Below, piece by piece: positions 50,047-61,325 of a stretch of 64,000 nt of DNA (positions within the stretch are counted from its first letter, which is position 1; the number at the start of each line of letters is the position of its first letter). The position numbers and the translations under genes are program-made. Source of the stretch: Ptychodera flava (taxonomy: Eukaryota; Hemichordata; Enteropneusta; Ptychoderidae); NCBI RefSeq assembly GCF_041260155.1, contig NC_091934.1, forward strand, positions 45,354,842 through 45,418,841, given 5' to 3'. The notes under the pieces were generated by a model. That model saw nothing but the letters and a program-made list of their open reading frames with translations. It was not told the origin of the DNA and made no database searches.

Positions 50047-50475
50047 ATGGTTACCATGGTGAGGGAGTCAGGTGATGACTCCTAGAGGCCAAAGGTCACA
50101 GGTGCGAGTCTCCCTGAGTGCATCAGTCTTTATCGATAATACGGCAAATGGAAATTGAGAGTACAGCATTTGATGTACACCTTCATCAGCAGCGAACTAT
50201 TGATCATTTAGCAGAACTGAAGACAAACCTTATTTGAGTGAAAACAAGGTGATAACACATCCGTGGATGAAAAGTTTTACAATAGCAGGTCACAAGATGG
50301 CTTCTCTGCAAGGATGCAAAATGCTGCCCTCAGGCAAAAAATTCACAGTTGCTTTTGTTTTTTTTATAATAACAAGAGTGAGGCTATTGTCCAACCATTA
50401 AAATCCAGTAAACTTAAGTTTTTGTATATTCAGCTCTGATAACATTTGAATTCAGATAACACAGGAGAAGATCTC

Positions 50476-50590
50476 TCAGAGGTCAAACAGCAAACCATGT
50501 TTTCCTTTCAGAGGTCAAATAACAAACCATGTTTCCCTCCCAGAGGTCAAATATCCCTCTCAGAGGTCTAATATGGCATGAGGTCAAATA
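50476..50590 (+). repeat. Short tandem repeat in the presumed 3' UTR
   Basis: Three to four diverged units contain 'cagaggtcaaataacaaac' and 'catgtttcc', directly downstream of the plus-strand gene's stop codon. Confidence 0.7.
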
Positions 50591-51352
50591 ACCAAAAGTG
50601 TTTCACCAAGAATCATGAATTAAATCACAGCCCACATTGAAAGTCGTAAGAGGAAAGTAATCAGCAACAACCAAACTGTGCAGTGTCTAGTGATGTGTAC
50701 ACGATGCTTGTGACTCCTGTGGCTTGAAACAAAACGACAATCTGAATCTGAAGCCAAGGTTAAGTTGTTGATGGAACGTTTCAAAATTTTTGATCATAAG
50801 CTCAGTGTGGAATACTCAGACAAGAAGTATCATGTCAAACATAGAAGTATTCTTGACAGATTTTAAAATGGTTGAACAGGGAGTATTATGTCACAATGAT
50901 GTTTTTGTGATTTGAAATATGACAGACACAAGCTAAGTCTACAGTCACATTTGATCGAGTTTTCAGGTTCAAAAGAGTGGTACAGAGAAACTTGAAGTTT
51001 GGTTTCAAGCCATTGCAGTCACTAAGTCAATGTCTTTTATTCCAGAACAATGCATATCAAATTTCTTTGAATTTCAAAACTTATTTTTATTCAAGCATGC
51101 ATTTAGACATAACAAGAAACTCCTTCCAACTTTCTTGTGTTTCAGCTGTCAAATTAGTGACTCATTTGAAAATTTATTATTTAAACTTTTCTAAATTCAA
51201 ACTTTCTGTGTTGTCAGAATTCCCTCAATGTTGTTTTAGCTTTTGGACGTAATACCCTCAATGCCTTGCCCACTTTCTGATGTAAAATTCCATTCTTTCT
51301 GACTAATTCCATCCATTCTTGCAATTGTACTATACTAATGGTTCTACTCCGG

Positions 51353-51358
51353 AATAAA
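51353..51358 (+). terminator. Candidate polyadenylation signal of the plus-strand gene
   Basis: AATAAA about 1.3 kb after the stop codon, the first one noticed. A later signal at about 54587 is an alternative. Confidence 0.35.
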
Positions 51359-51380
51359 AAGGATGTGATGCATTCTACAC

Positions 51381-51533
51381 AGACTCAGTACGCCCAAGAG
51401 ATCAAGTGATCGCGGTACAAACAAACCCACATGTGCACTAACGCGTGTGGAAATACACCTTCGTCTATGTGCGTTTATACACGTGGGTTGGTTTGTACTG
51501 TGGTCCATTTGAATTCCGGGTTTGACCTATTCC
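51381..51533. mobile_element. MITE of about 155 bp, copy B
   Basis: Same ends and same inverted core ('gtacaaacaaacccacatgtg' against 'cacgtgggttggtttgtac') as 9212-9366. Inserted in the TCCCTCCA-rich repeat. Confidence 0.75.
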
Positions 51534-52100
51534 CTCCATGTTATATTTTTGACTATATTCCCTCCACACCTTGCCCTCTTTTTTGATGTAAAATTCCATT
51601 TTTTCTGACTAATTCCATCCATTCTTGCTATTGTACTATACTTGTTCCCTCCATGTTCTGTTTTAGACTCAATTCCCTCCTTGCTCACTTTCTGACTAAT
51701 TCCATCCATTCCTATTTACTAATTCCCTCCATGTTGTTCTGTCCGTAGACACAATTGAGAATTTCTTCACCTAAAACTTCCTTTAAAATCGAGTTCCCTC
51801 CATGCTGTTACAACTGTTAGACTTAGAAAAGCTATTATACATTTTAAAACGACTTCCATCCATTTAAATTCTATCTTGGCCTTATAAACTTCCCTCCATT
51901 GTTTTTTTCGCATTTACGTTTTCCTACCTATTTCACAATTTTCCTTTACAATATACCGGTACTTGCTTTCAGGATGTGGACATCATTCCCTCTGTACTAG
52001 AATTTTTAAAAAAATGCGAACTAGACTGCTTCCTATAATTTACATAAAATCCCTCCATGTGTTCTACTTTTTAGACAAAATCCCTCCAAACTAGCCTGTT

Positions 52101-52193
52101 TTAAACCCTTTCACCCCTATTCTCAGTGTAGAGGTCCAACTTTGCCATAGCTTACAATGCATATAGGTCAAACCATAGCGGTGAAAAGGTTAA
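52101..52193. mobile_element. Short MITE (CCCTTTCACC family), well-preserved copy
   Basis: TTAA stands at both ends (52101-52104 and 52190-52193). The ends read 'accctttcacccc' and 'gcggtgaaaagg'. The interior matches the other copies. Confidence 0.7.
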
Positions 52194-53461
52194 ACCAATT
52201 CCTTTTGACAGTGATTCTTTTTTCAGATATCCTTCAACTTTCTATACTGTCTGCGTGGTTTGAGAATACATGTATTCGATCAAAACTTAAAAAAGCATGT
52301 CACTTGCACGGACTTCTGCGTGTAAGTTTCAAATTTGTGTGCTTTCAAACAAAGAATTATGTCAAATTCTAAATTGTTGTCATGTGATCTCAGACACTTA
52401 TGTTGCCACAGCAACAGAAATTATGTTTATACAATTGACATGTAATATAATAAGAAAATATGTAAATTAAGTTTTTTTTAATGAAAATTATGAATTTTAC
52501 TTCACATGTGTACAGTGTCTTATAACATTGTAATATTTGAAAATATTCAGGTAGGTGTGTGCCAAATTTATGATTGAAAAAGTTTGGCAGTTATAAGCAT
52601 TCTGGAAAAAATTTGTATGATTCTGACATCATATGTGTATCACATGAACATCTCATGAACATCACATGAACATCGCATGGAATATGTATTGCATAAAATG
52701 CAGAGATATGAAGATTGAAGTGGTGATCTGTTTCAAATATCACAGATTGATGATGAACAAGAATGTATCTTGTTCATATATTAGACAGTGATATCACATA
52801 TGGGTCAGCTTCACTACATTATAACCAACAAAATTCTCTGTAACTGATATTTAAATTATACCATGGACACCTTCTCTGTAATATAGCAATGTAAATTAAA
52901 AAATGAATTTATTTCATTATTTATTTGAATGTGGTGTAATATTAAGTTTTTATGATTTAGCTTGCTTTATTTATGACAAGTACTGAAAGTTTATTTGTTT
53001 TCTTAGATATATCATCGTTGTTTTGTGCTGTTTTTGTTTTGTTGACTTGATCAAAATGATGATCGATGTTTGCTGCTGTGTCATTGCATTCTAAGTTTTG
53101 TCCATCTGACAGGAAAGCCGCTCTGTCAGATCGTTTCAGCAAATCTTAACATTAGCTTTGTGACCTAACCTTATCTTGAGTTGTTGGAATTCTGCCCTTT
53201 TAATTTGTGCTTTGTCAGAAATTTCATTTCTGTGAACATGTCCTTCTTGTAGCCTGTCTGCTTTTTTATCAATTGTGTTCCACTGTCGTAATGACCAATT
53301 GACATTTAGTTCCCCCATGGCGCCCTCTAGAAATGTTGGTTTTGCTCACTTTCTTTTTACGTGTTATGTCATTAATCTGAATTTGGCCAGATTTTCTATG
53401 TTGACACACATTTCCTGGTGTGCTATACTTGCAATACAAAGACTTTTCTCTCTTCAAGCTG

Positions 53462-53549
53462 CAAACCCCTAATTCCCTGTAAACAGGTCCACAATCACCA
53501 TAGATAACAATGAGTTTGGGGAAAACCATTGTTGTGAAAGGGCTTATTA
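53462..53549. mobile_element. Short MITE (CCCTTTCACC family)
   Basis: Contains 'ccctgtaaacaggtccacaa' and 'gaaaaccattgttgtgaaag'. Confidence 0.6.
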
Positions 53550-54947
53550 ATTTGCCATTTGGATGCTTGCTATATTAGTCTGTATTTTGATAGAAATATA
53601 CATAAGAGTAATCCTGTATTCTGGTTGCCATGGTAACATCACACTACTTGATACCGGGAATTCCAGTTATCCTGGTATCACATGGCTGTCCAGAAGACAA
53701 AAATGATGCTGGTAGTTTTTAATATAATTTTATATAGCTATGACGTCTTCGATTGCTGTCAAAGTACTGACTTGTAGCGCCCTGATCATTGACTAAATGC
53801 CGTGGTTTATTTCTAAATACAATGCAAAAAAAGCTAACATTGTTAAGTAATGCGTATTTGTAATGTACAGAAAACAGTTTTTCTGTCATATTTCCTCATA
53901 AAATTTGCAATGTCTCTATGCCTAACATTGGATCTTCAATCCTGCAAAACTCCACAATTAATATTCATCTTTTAAAAGTCACTGATAGACACAAAAGCCA
54001 GTGTCTTATCATGCAAACTTTTGTATGTTGTACAATTATTTTGAAAAGAATGACATACGACGGAGTATGCAGTCCCAAATAATTGGTCACTAATGTTGTA
54101 TAAATTCGTCTTGTAAGATGCAAATGCAAAAATGCTTTATTTTTGATACTCCAGATTGTGGACTTAATATGTATCTATACACACATTTCAAATAGCTGGT
54201 TATGTAAATTATGTAAAATAGAATTTACGATAGTGTAATGTATGAATTATTTCCAGTTTACCAAGTAAGAAATTTAGCATTGGCTTTATTTCCACTGTTT
54301 GGACAGTTGTGATAGCAACTGGATTGATAGAAATTCCAATTTCATTTCAATAATGATGGTCACATTGAACTGTAAATAGTATTAATACAATGATTGTGAC
54401 AACTGGTGCCACCACAAAACCATAACCTGTGTGAGTTTGAACCCATGGCAAACAACAATATCACAGATACATTATGGGTGTTGAAGCACTGCAGACTAGA
54501 TGTGGTGGGTGTCTGTGATTTGGTAGAAATCTTTTAAACCGTTTTTACAATGTCCGTGGAACAACTTTCACAAGTTCTGTGAATACAATAAAAGAATGCA
54601 TTTCATGGACAATTTTTGTCGATTGATTTCATTTTAATTCCAATTTTTCATTGAATAGCTGAAAGCAAGTGAAGTATGATCATGCCAACTTTTGTCTAAC
54701 AAAAGTTTTCGAATTCTTTGAGTGAAGTGTTGCTGTAATACATAGAATACAAATACAGACAATGCAAGTCAATCTGTAATCAAGTATCGTTTTCCATGAA
54801 GTACAACAATCAGTGTTATGTTCTCATAAACCTTAGGACACACTATGAAAAGTACCAACAAATCTACCCTTCCGCAAACTGAATTCTAACACAGACTTTT
54901 TCCAACAGAACAACTGGTAATACCTGAAAAATTTATGATAAAGATCG

Positions 54948-55075
54948 CCTGAGGGCGCTCTTCTTATCCGATCTTTGTGGTCGTAGAGGGTCTACTCAAG
55001 AGATATATTTTCTGGTGAAGGGCGCTTTTCTTATACCCGATCTGTATGACCACCCTCTCTCAGAGATTTAATTCA
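54948..55075. repeat. Tandem duplication of about 68 bp
   Basis: 'gggcgctcttcttatccgat' at about 54954 is repeated with changes at about 55020 ('gggcgcttttcttatacccg'), each followed by a 'gaccaccctct'-like or 'gtcgtagaggg' segment. Confidence 0.65.
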
Positions 55076-55206
55076 GGTTAGAGGCAGCTGAGTCATGTGA
55101 CATATCTCTTTTGGATTGCAACACTGTGGAGGCGCTTTCGATTTTGCACAATTATGGTTGTATTCTAGTGAGCAGACAAAATTAAGAAAACACTCATATT
55201 TTTATT

Positions 55207-55560
55207 TAAAGGGACATAAGATGTAATTGTGGCAAGTTTTTTCAGTATTCTGCTTCTGTATCTCAACTACTGTGTCTGACCCTAATCCATTTGTCATGCT
55301 GAAATTTTGAGTATTCTTTTTGTCAACACAGCTTGTATGTGTGTAGTGATCATTGTTTATTGTTTACAAATGAATTCTAGTCCGGACTTGAATACAGTTT
55401 TCAACAATAACAATGGAGATTATACTCATATAGGTTGTGTTGATATGCTAAATACTTGGCATTAAATTACAGTTTAGGGATTCGATGCAGAAAGTGTAGG
55501 GAAACCACAAAACAAAAGTTCTGAAAAAATAGACAAAAGATAAAGCTTATGGAGCTTGAA
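55207..55560. mobile_element. TTAA-type foldback MITE, diverged copy B
   Basis: Begins TTAAAGGGACATAAG and contains the core 'tgtttacaaatgaattctag' with an inverted partner, as in 36511-36850. The right end is unclear. Confidence 0.5.
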
Positions 55561-55744
55561 AGTACTAATTATTCAAGTATAAGAGAATGGAAATTTCGCT
55601 TGCAACTGGACAAAGAATGTCAAAACACATTTAGTTAGTGTAAATAGTTACATAGTTCAAAAACGGCATGTTCATGGTTATGATTGGAGTAACTATCAAT
55701 CATGATTTAATGTAGATCGCAACTCAGGGATAGATACAACCATT

Positions 55745-56060
55745 AGTATTCTGACTCTCAAACTTTTACAATCTCTTCTGATATACCCCTTGTGGGTATT
55801 CATTTTAAAGCTCTTGGTGTAAGAAAACTTTTCACCAGTTTAGTTTTTTGAAATTCGAAAATTTTATTTTCTCCATAAAGTCAATACAGGGATGACGGCA
55901 ATTTTGAATTCTATATATTGGTAAGTCTTGGGTTATTTATTTCTCTAGTACCATAATTTGCATGGTGACCCCTGATTTTTATTCTTGATTATGAGAGAGA
56001 ACAGTTGAAAGATTCCTTAAGAAAAGTTTGAGCAAGTCTTTCATTTTCTAGGCGCATACT
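55745..56060 (-). repeat. 300-bp repeat, copy 3 (inverted)
   Basis: Reverse complement of 3935-4232: 'ccccttgtgggtattcattt', 'tatttatttctctagtacca' and 'ggcgcatact' correspond to the lines there. It stands alone, without the rest of the long repeat unit. Confidence 0.7.
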
Positions 56061-57400
56061 AACTTGATGATTGTGAAAACGTGAACATGTCCCTCAACTG
56101 TACATTGAATCAGCACAGCAATATAAGTTATAACTCAATCATTTCAAACAGTCATCAACACAGTTATGCATTATATAGAGTTTATTTCACAAAAAAAATG
56201 AAAGCACAATAAGTTCTCTATAGATACAGCATTGTACATACAAGCAACTAAAAACATTAAACCATGACAAATGTGACACATTATTATTCTACATTAATCA
56301 CATTGGCTAAATACTCTATTATGTACATAACATGACCTTTGACCTCTGATATGAATGTGGCATAAGGTGATACTTCCACTTTTGAACGCTTGTGAACATG
56401 TCCACCTGCTCCACATTACAAAAAAAATTAAATAATTTAAAAAATCTTTCCACTTTCCACATAATCTTTCTTCAATTACCTCCATGAATCTGAAAATTGT
56501 GGGAAAACATGACATGGGTATTACATTTTTTTTAAAATTTAGTGTGCCAAGATCTAGGCATCAGTTTACTGCCAAATAAATAGTAAAAACAAACGTTTTC
56601 ATTTTTAGCTCACTAGAGGGCAGTCTAATACTGTAATAACATTAGGTACTGTCTCATTTATTGCCTCGGGTTAGTAATGCTCTCAGAGCTTGACTAAAAC
56701 AATTTGAAAAAAGCAGTATTGAAAAAAACAATCTCCTGAATTTTGCTTGACATCACCCCTAAACTCTTTAATTTCCTTGACGTCAATAAATGTGAAAAAT
56801 TTAATTTTACAGATTCAGTTGAAGTCGATGCACTGTTGCCTGGCAATATGCTGAGTTATCAGAGTTGCCAAGCAACATTATCAAACACTCACATTAATGT
56901 ATCCATAGTAACCACACACAATTTCTGTTTCACATCAAAGAAAATGATTACAATGCTATGTGTCATTGCTCTGAGTGTATCTTGTCTGTACTAGTTTCAA
57001 AATTCCAGATTTCAATAAACACACATGGTTTACAACTGGGCTTGATTGAGTATTCATTTTCCTTGTCTTTAGTTTGTTGCATGCAGGATTTGATTGACAC
57101 GTAAAGTCGACTGGTCTGGTTGACAATGTTACTTGACAAAGCTATTGCTGATGTTGTGTGACACAGTGCATATACATGCATGGTGTGATTTTTGACAATT
57201 TTGAAAGAGTCAATTTCACAGACCACTCTGAAGGCAATACAATGAAATATGACAAAGAGAAGATGCACAATAGTTTGCTCACTTTCTGTATTGACAGGAT
57301 TTTTTTCAAATGTCATCATCAGAAACATTTGTCTCCGTAAATACTGCCATTATAAATCATAGCTGTCTCTTTGGTGTTGTGTCATTATATAATATGTCAC
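56061..57400. other. No gene seen
   Basis: AT-rich sequence with several short open frames on both strands, none with a recognised product or exon structure. A TTTATT at about 56181 could be a distal polyadenylation signal for KAZN. Confidence 0.4.
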
Positions 57401-57429
57401 GATCCTTTGTCATTACTTTTGGATTTTTT

Positions 57430-57680
57430 CTGTCAATAGCAAGTTCTTGTTCTACCCCAAACAATGTTAAGTCATCCACTATTTAGCTTGTCAACACAGC
57501 GTTTGAGTGTGTAAAATGCACTGTTATTGTTTACATTTGAATTCTAATCCAGACCAGAATTCACTTACTGACAATAACAGTGCAGTCTACACATGTACAG
57601 TCTGAGTTGACAGGATGCTTCAGGGCGTAAAACACTGGCATTTAAAAACAATGAAAAAATATCATCAAAATATAAACGCA
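57430..57680. mobile_element. TTAA-type foldback MITE, diverged copy C
   Basis: Shares 'tgtcaacacagc', 'tgtttacatttgaattcta' and the inverted 'gaccagaattca...acaataacagtgca' with 36511-36850 and 55207-55560. Confidence 0.5.
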
Positions 57681-57902
57681 AATTTCTTTCTTTCATTAAA
57701 TTTGTACACAATCTGATCACAACTGATAAATAATTGCTAAATCAACTAATTGGTAGATTTTCTGACTATAATAATTCATGCAGTGAAAATAAGCAATTTG
57801 AGGTGGTCATTACATTAATAAAAATGGCCGGTTTCAGTATGAAAAGTAATTTGCTCCCAATAAAAGGGAAGAAAAGATCGTAGCCTGTCATTATGCTGTT
57901 CA

Positions 57903-57988
57903 GTCACCCCAATTCACTTTGAAAAGGTCCACAAGCACCAATGATAACAATGGGTTTTGGACCAAACCATGGTGGTGAAAAGTGTTAA
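57903..57988. mobile_element. Short MITE (CCCTTTCACC family)
   Basis: Contains 'aaaaggtccacaagcacca' and 'ggaccaaaccatggtggtga'. Confidence 0.6.
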
Positions 57989-58149
57989 AGATGAAATAAA
58001 TGTAGTCAGCACATCTTGAAACAAGTTGTTCTCTCAATGGAATCCTTTCCGTCTGATACAAGTCTATTCACAGCATTAAAACAATAGAGATGTAATACTA
58101 GCTGAAGGTATGTAGGTAAATTCATTGCAACTCCTTTTCTGTCATTATT

Positions 58150-58238
58150 TAACCTGTTCAACCCTAATTCCAAGTAAACAGGTCCACAATGAATATTGAT
58201 AATGATACGTTTGGGCCAAAGCATGGCCATAAATAGGT
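58150..58238. mobile_element. Short MITE (CCCTTTCACC family)
   Basis: Contains 'aagtaaacaggtccacaatg' and 'gggccaaagcatggcca'. Only about 160 bp from the copy at 57903, in the same orientation. Confidence 0.55.
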
Positions 58239-59563
58239 AGGAATTGATGAATCAATCAAAGTTGTATTGAAAATCTGACAGACTTTATAGTTCACACTGG
58301 ACAGGCTGAGTTAAAAGTAACCAAATGTGCAGTAGTGAGTGATATTTGGTTTCCAGGGTTGCAACCCCCTTTCACCACCAGTTTTTGGAATAACCCTATT
58401 GTTTTTTGTGGGGCAACGTCAGATCTTTTAAATGGGAGATGGGGGTGAAAGGTAAACTTTGTCAGTGCAAAGTCGACAAAACTGATTGGATGACAAAACA
58501 AGAATTCATGGGGATCATTTCACAAACATATAGACTTGATAACTAGACATCCACAATTCCACATAAACTTTCAGGATGCATTACTAAAGTTTTGCTGGTT
58601 AGCTAACAGAAAAAGTCTTTCTAAAACACTGGCAAATCCACATAGCTAAATTATAATGGATTACCAATACACATTCATATTTTAACAACAAATTTTCACC
58701 AACATATGACGTTATTTCTGACTTGCACTGCTAAACATAAATGATGATTGGGTTTTCATTTTTATGAAATATTAAATGTAAAATTACATCTTTTAATTAT
58801 GATATATTTTAGCTATTCTCAGGCACCAGTCCCGAGAAGAGAAAAAGTAAAATATGGATGAGAGAATCTGTAATTATATCATTATAAGAATAAATCCACA
58901 CATGTAATGTCAACAACTGTATAATATCACATGATTTTCAGAGAACATGATTGGACAAACAAGGTCACATGGTTTGCAGTGTACATGATTGACAGTTGGG
59001 TAACAACAGCTAAGATAGTAAATACATTAAGCAACACAAATCACATGACTGTCACATGACCTGGATTGCACAGCTTGGGATGTACAGGAACTCGACTTAC
59101 TGATTTAACACAAAGTTGTTGAGGATCATACAATTTTAACTGCTTAATATCACAACACTACCAGAATCCTTACCTCTGATTGGTCGGATTTCATTGTCTG
59201 TTACAGATAATTCACAATATTTTTATTGGCCTGTTTCATCTCTGAACAGCAAAAATCTGGCATTATGCACAGCTCATCCATCAAACATATTTTGGACATC
59301 AGAGTCAAAACATGCTTGTACAACTTACCTACTAGAATGGGAGAAATGTCATTTGAGGGCGCCCCTTTCATTCAATATTAGAAAGAATACCCTCCAGTGA
59401 CAGATATTCCAGTCTTGTCGTCTGTCTGCCTAAACTAAAATACACAACTTTTCAATTGATATTACCAACAACAGTTGTACAATACTTGTTCTGACAATGG
59501 CCGGTGTTGATCTTAGAAAATAGAATTCTTCATACCAAATTAACTATAGCCACAAAGTTGTAA

Positions 59564-59735
59564 ATCATGTGACACTACTGACCAACCAATCAAAATGGAG
59601 TATTTCTATCTTGTGACATTACTCATCAATATTCAAAATGAAAGATCATGTGACACTACTGACCAACCAATCTAAATGGAGTATTTCTATCTTGTGACAT
59701 TACTCATCAATATTCAAAATGAAAGATCATGTGAC
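59564..59735. repeat. 81-bp tandem duplication
   Basis: Two nearly identical units starting 'atcatgtgacactactgac' at 59564 and 59645, with the start of a third at 59726. Confidence 0.9.
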
Positions 59736-60872
59736 ATGGAAGCCCTGTTGGAGCAAACGCCAATGACAAACTAACTAGTGTGTAACAGCGAATAACTAAC
59801 AAAACTTGGCTTGTAAAATGGAAAAAAAAACATGACCAGAAACATTTAAAACTGTTAAAACAACTATTTTTACATCAGAGAATCTAGACTTATCAACAAC
59901 TGACATCAAAACTTAAACTTGAAAATAAAATAAACATCAGGCCATCTAAGTAGATTATGATGATCCTGACATAACACTGCTGTTGCAACTGACTGCTTAC
60001 TGGCTACAAAATACCCTACATACCTTAGACAGAGGTACAGCGTACTCTATGACCTTTTGAACTTTGACCCTACTACAAAATCATTCAGATAACATTACCT
60101 TGTGGTATAGCTACTGACACAATCATGCAAGAACGTATATTAAATGTACTTTACACATATATTGGAAATCTTTGGTCTCGATTCATAATTTACACACAGC
60201 AATGATGATTATAGACTATGACGTATGGAGGGTTGTTACAATGATAAAGCTGGTTCTCTATTTGAAAACCTCACTCCTGATACACACTTCGTAAAATATT
60301 TATCTTCTCAACTCACAATAATTCAACTCACAATCTTTTTACACCATTCTCTCTCATCTGTACAGAAAAATTCTAAATATATTTCAAATATTCTCAATTT
60401 TGAAATAATTAAATGCATCTCTAATACTTTTCTGGAATAGTTCTGAATACATATGCAAATATGGCAGTTGTCAGAGAAGTGGAACAGTCCATTTCAACAA
60501 ACAGGGTTCACAGGTAACAAAGTAGTTAACTGTGTGGCAGTATGACATTCTTCCATTTATGATGGCATACTTTCACCTCTCCTCCCCCTGAAAACATAGT
60601 ACAGTCCAAACATTAATAATGAAATAAAATTTACATCTTCAGATATTATTGTCATGATTGATCAAACATTTTATCTCGTCATTTACATGTAATCAATTTT
60701 CACCCTCTCAAGTTAATGAAATGATCCAATGCACCATATTATGGGCTATGAGATGTCTGTTTTGAAGCAAGTATCAACGTGCTCGTGCAAATATGCTGTG
60801 CAGCAAGTAACTGAGAGGACATTCAACCTGACCAATGTCAGGTCACACTTTGAACTTATCTATACTTGATTC

Positions 60873-61078
60873 CAGCCAATCATAGTCCAGCAGTCCATTT
60901 TGACCAATCATAGCCAGCCAATCCACATGTTGACCAATCGTTGTCAAGCAATCTACATTTTGACCAATCACAGTCAAGCAATCTGCACATGTTGACCAAT
61001 CACAGTCAAGCAATCTGCACATGTTGACCAATCATAGTCAAGCAATCGACATTTTGACCAATCACAATCAAGGAAGCT
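60873..61078. repeat. CCAAT-bearing tandem repeat near the KAZN 3' end
   Basis: About seven units of 29-33 bp, each containing 'ttgaccaatca' and most also 'agtcaagcaatctgcaca'. CCAAT is therefore repeated about once per 31 bases. The array lies just past the nearest KAZN polyadenylation signal. Confidence 0.85.
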
Positions 61079-61093
61079 GAGCTTGACAACCAT

Positions 61094-61099
61094 TTTATT
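61094..61099 (-). terminator. KAZN: Candidate KAZN polyadenylation signal
   Basis: AATAAA on the minus strand about 230 nt past the KAZN stop codon. It would give a short 3' UTR. Distal signals are also possible. Confidence 0.35.
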
Positions 61100-61325
61100 C
61101 TGCATGACACTATCTTCAAAGTAAAACACTTTCAACAAATGCACAACACCATTACATATAATGCATGACAATTCAATAAGTTACCGTGAAAATCGGGGGA
61201 AAAATAATACTTGTTATGATTATGTACACCACTCATCCTGCGTGTGTGATACCATTACAATGACAGGGTACTGAGAGAGAAGCTTTTGAGGGCTATACCA
61301 CTCAATATGAGGGGCGTGCTGACAT

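Larger units (their letters stand above)
51260..52095. repeat. Diverged TCCCTCCA-rich repeats
   Basis: 'ttccctccatg' and 'attccatccattctt' recur many times. One longer unit (51260-51336) returns at 51561-51643. The MITE at 51381-51533 lies between these two units. Confidence 0.65.
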
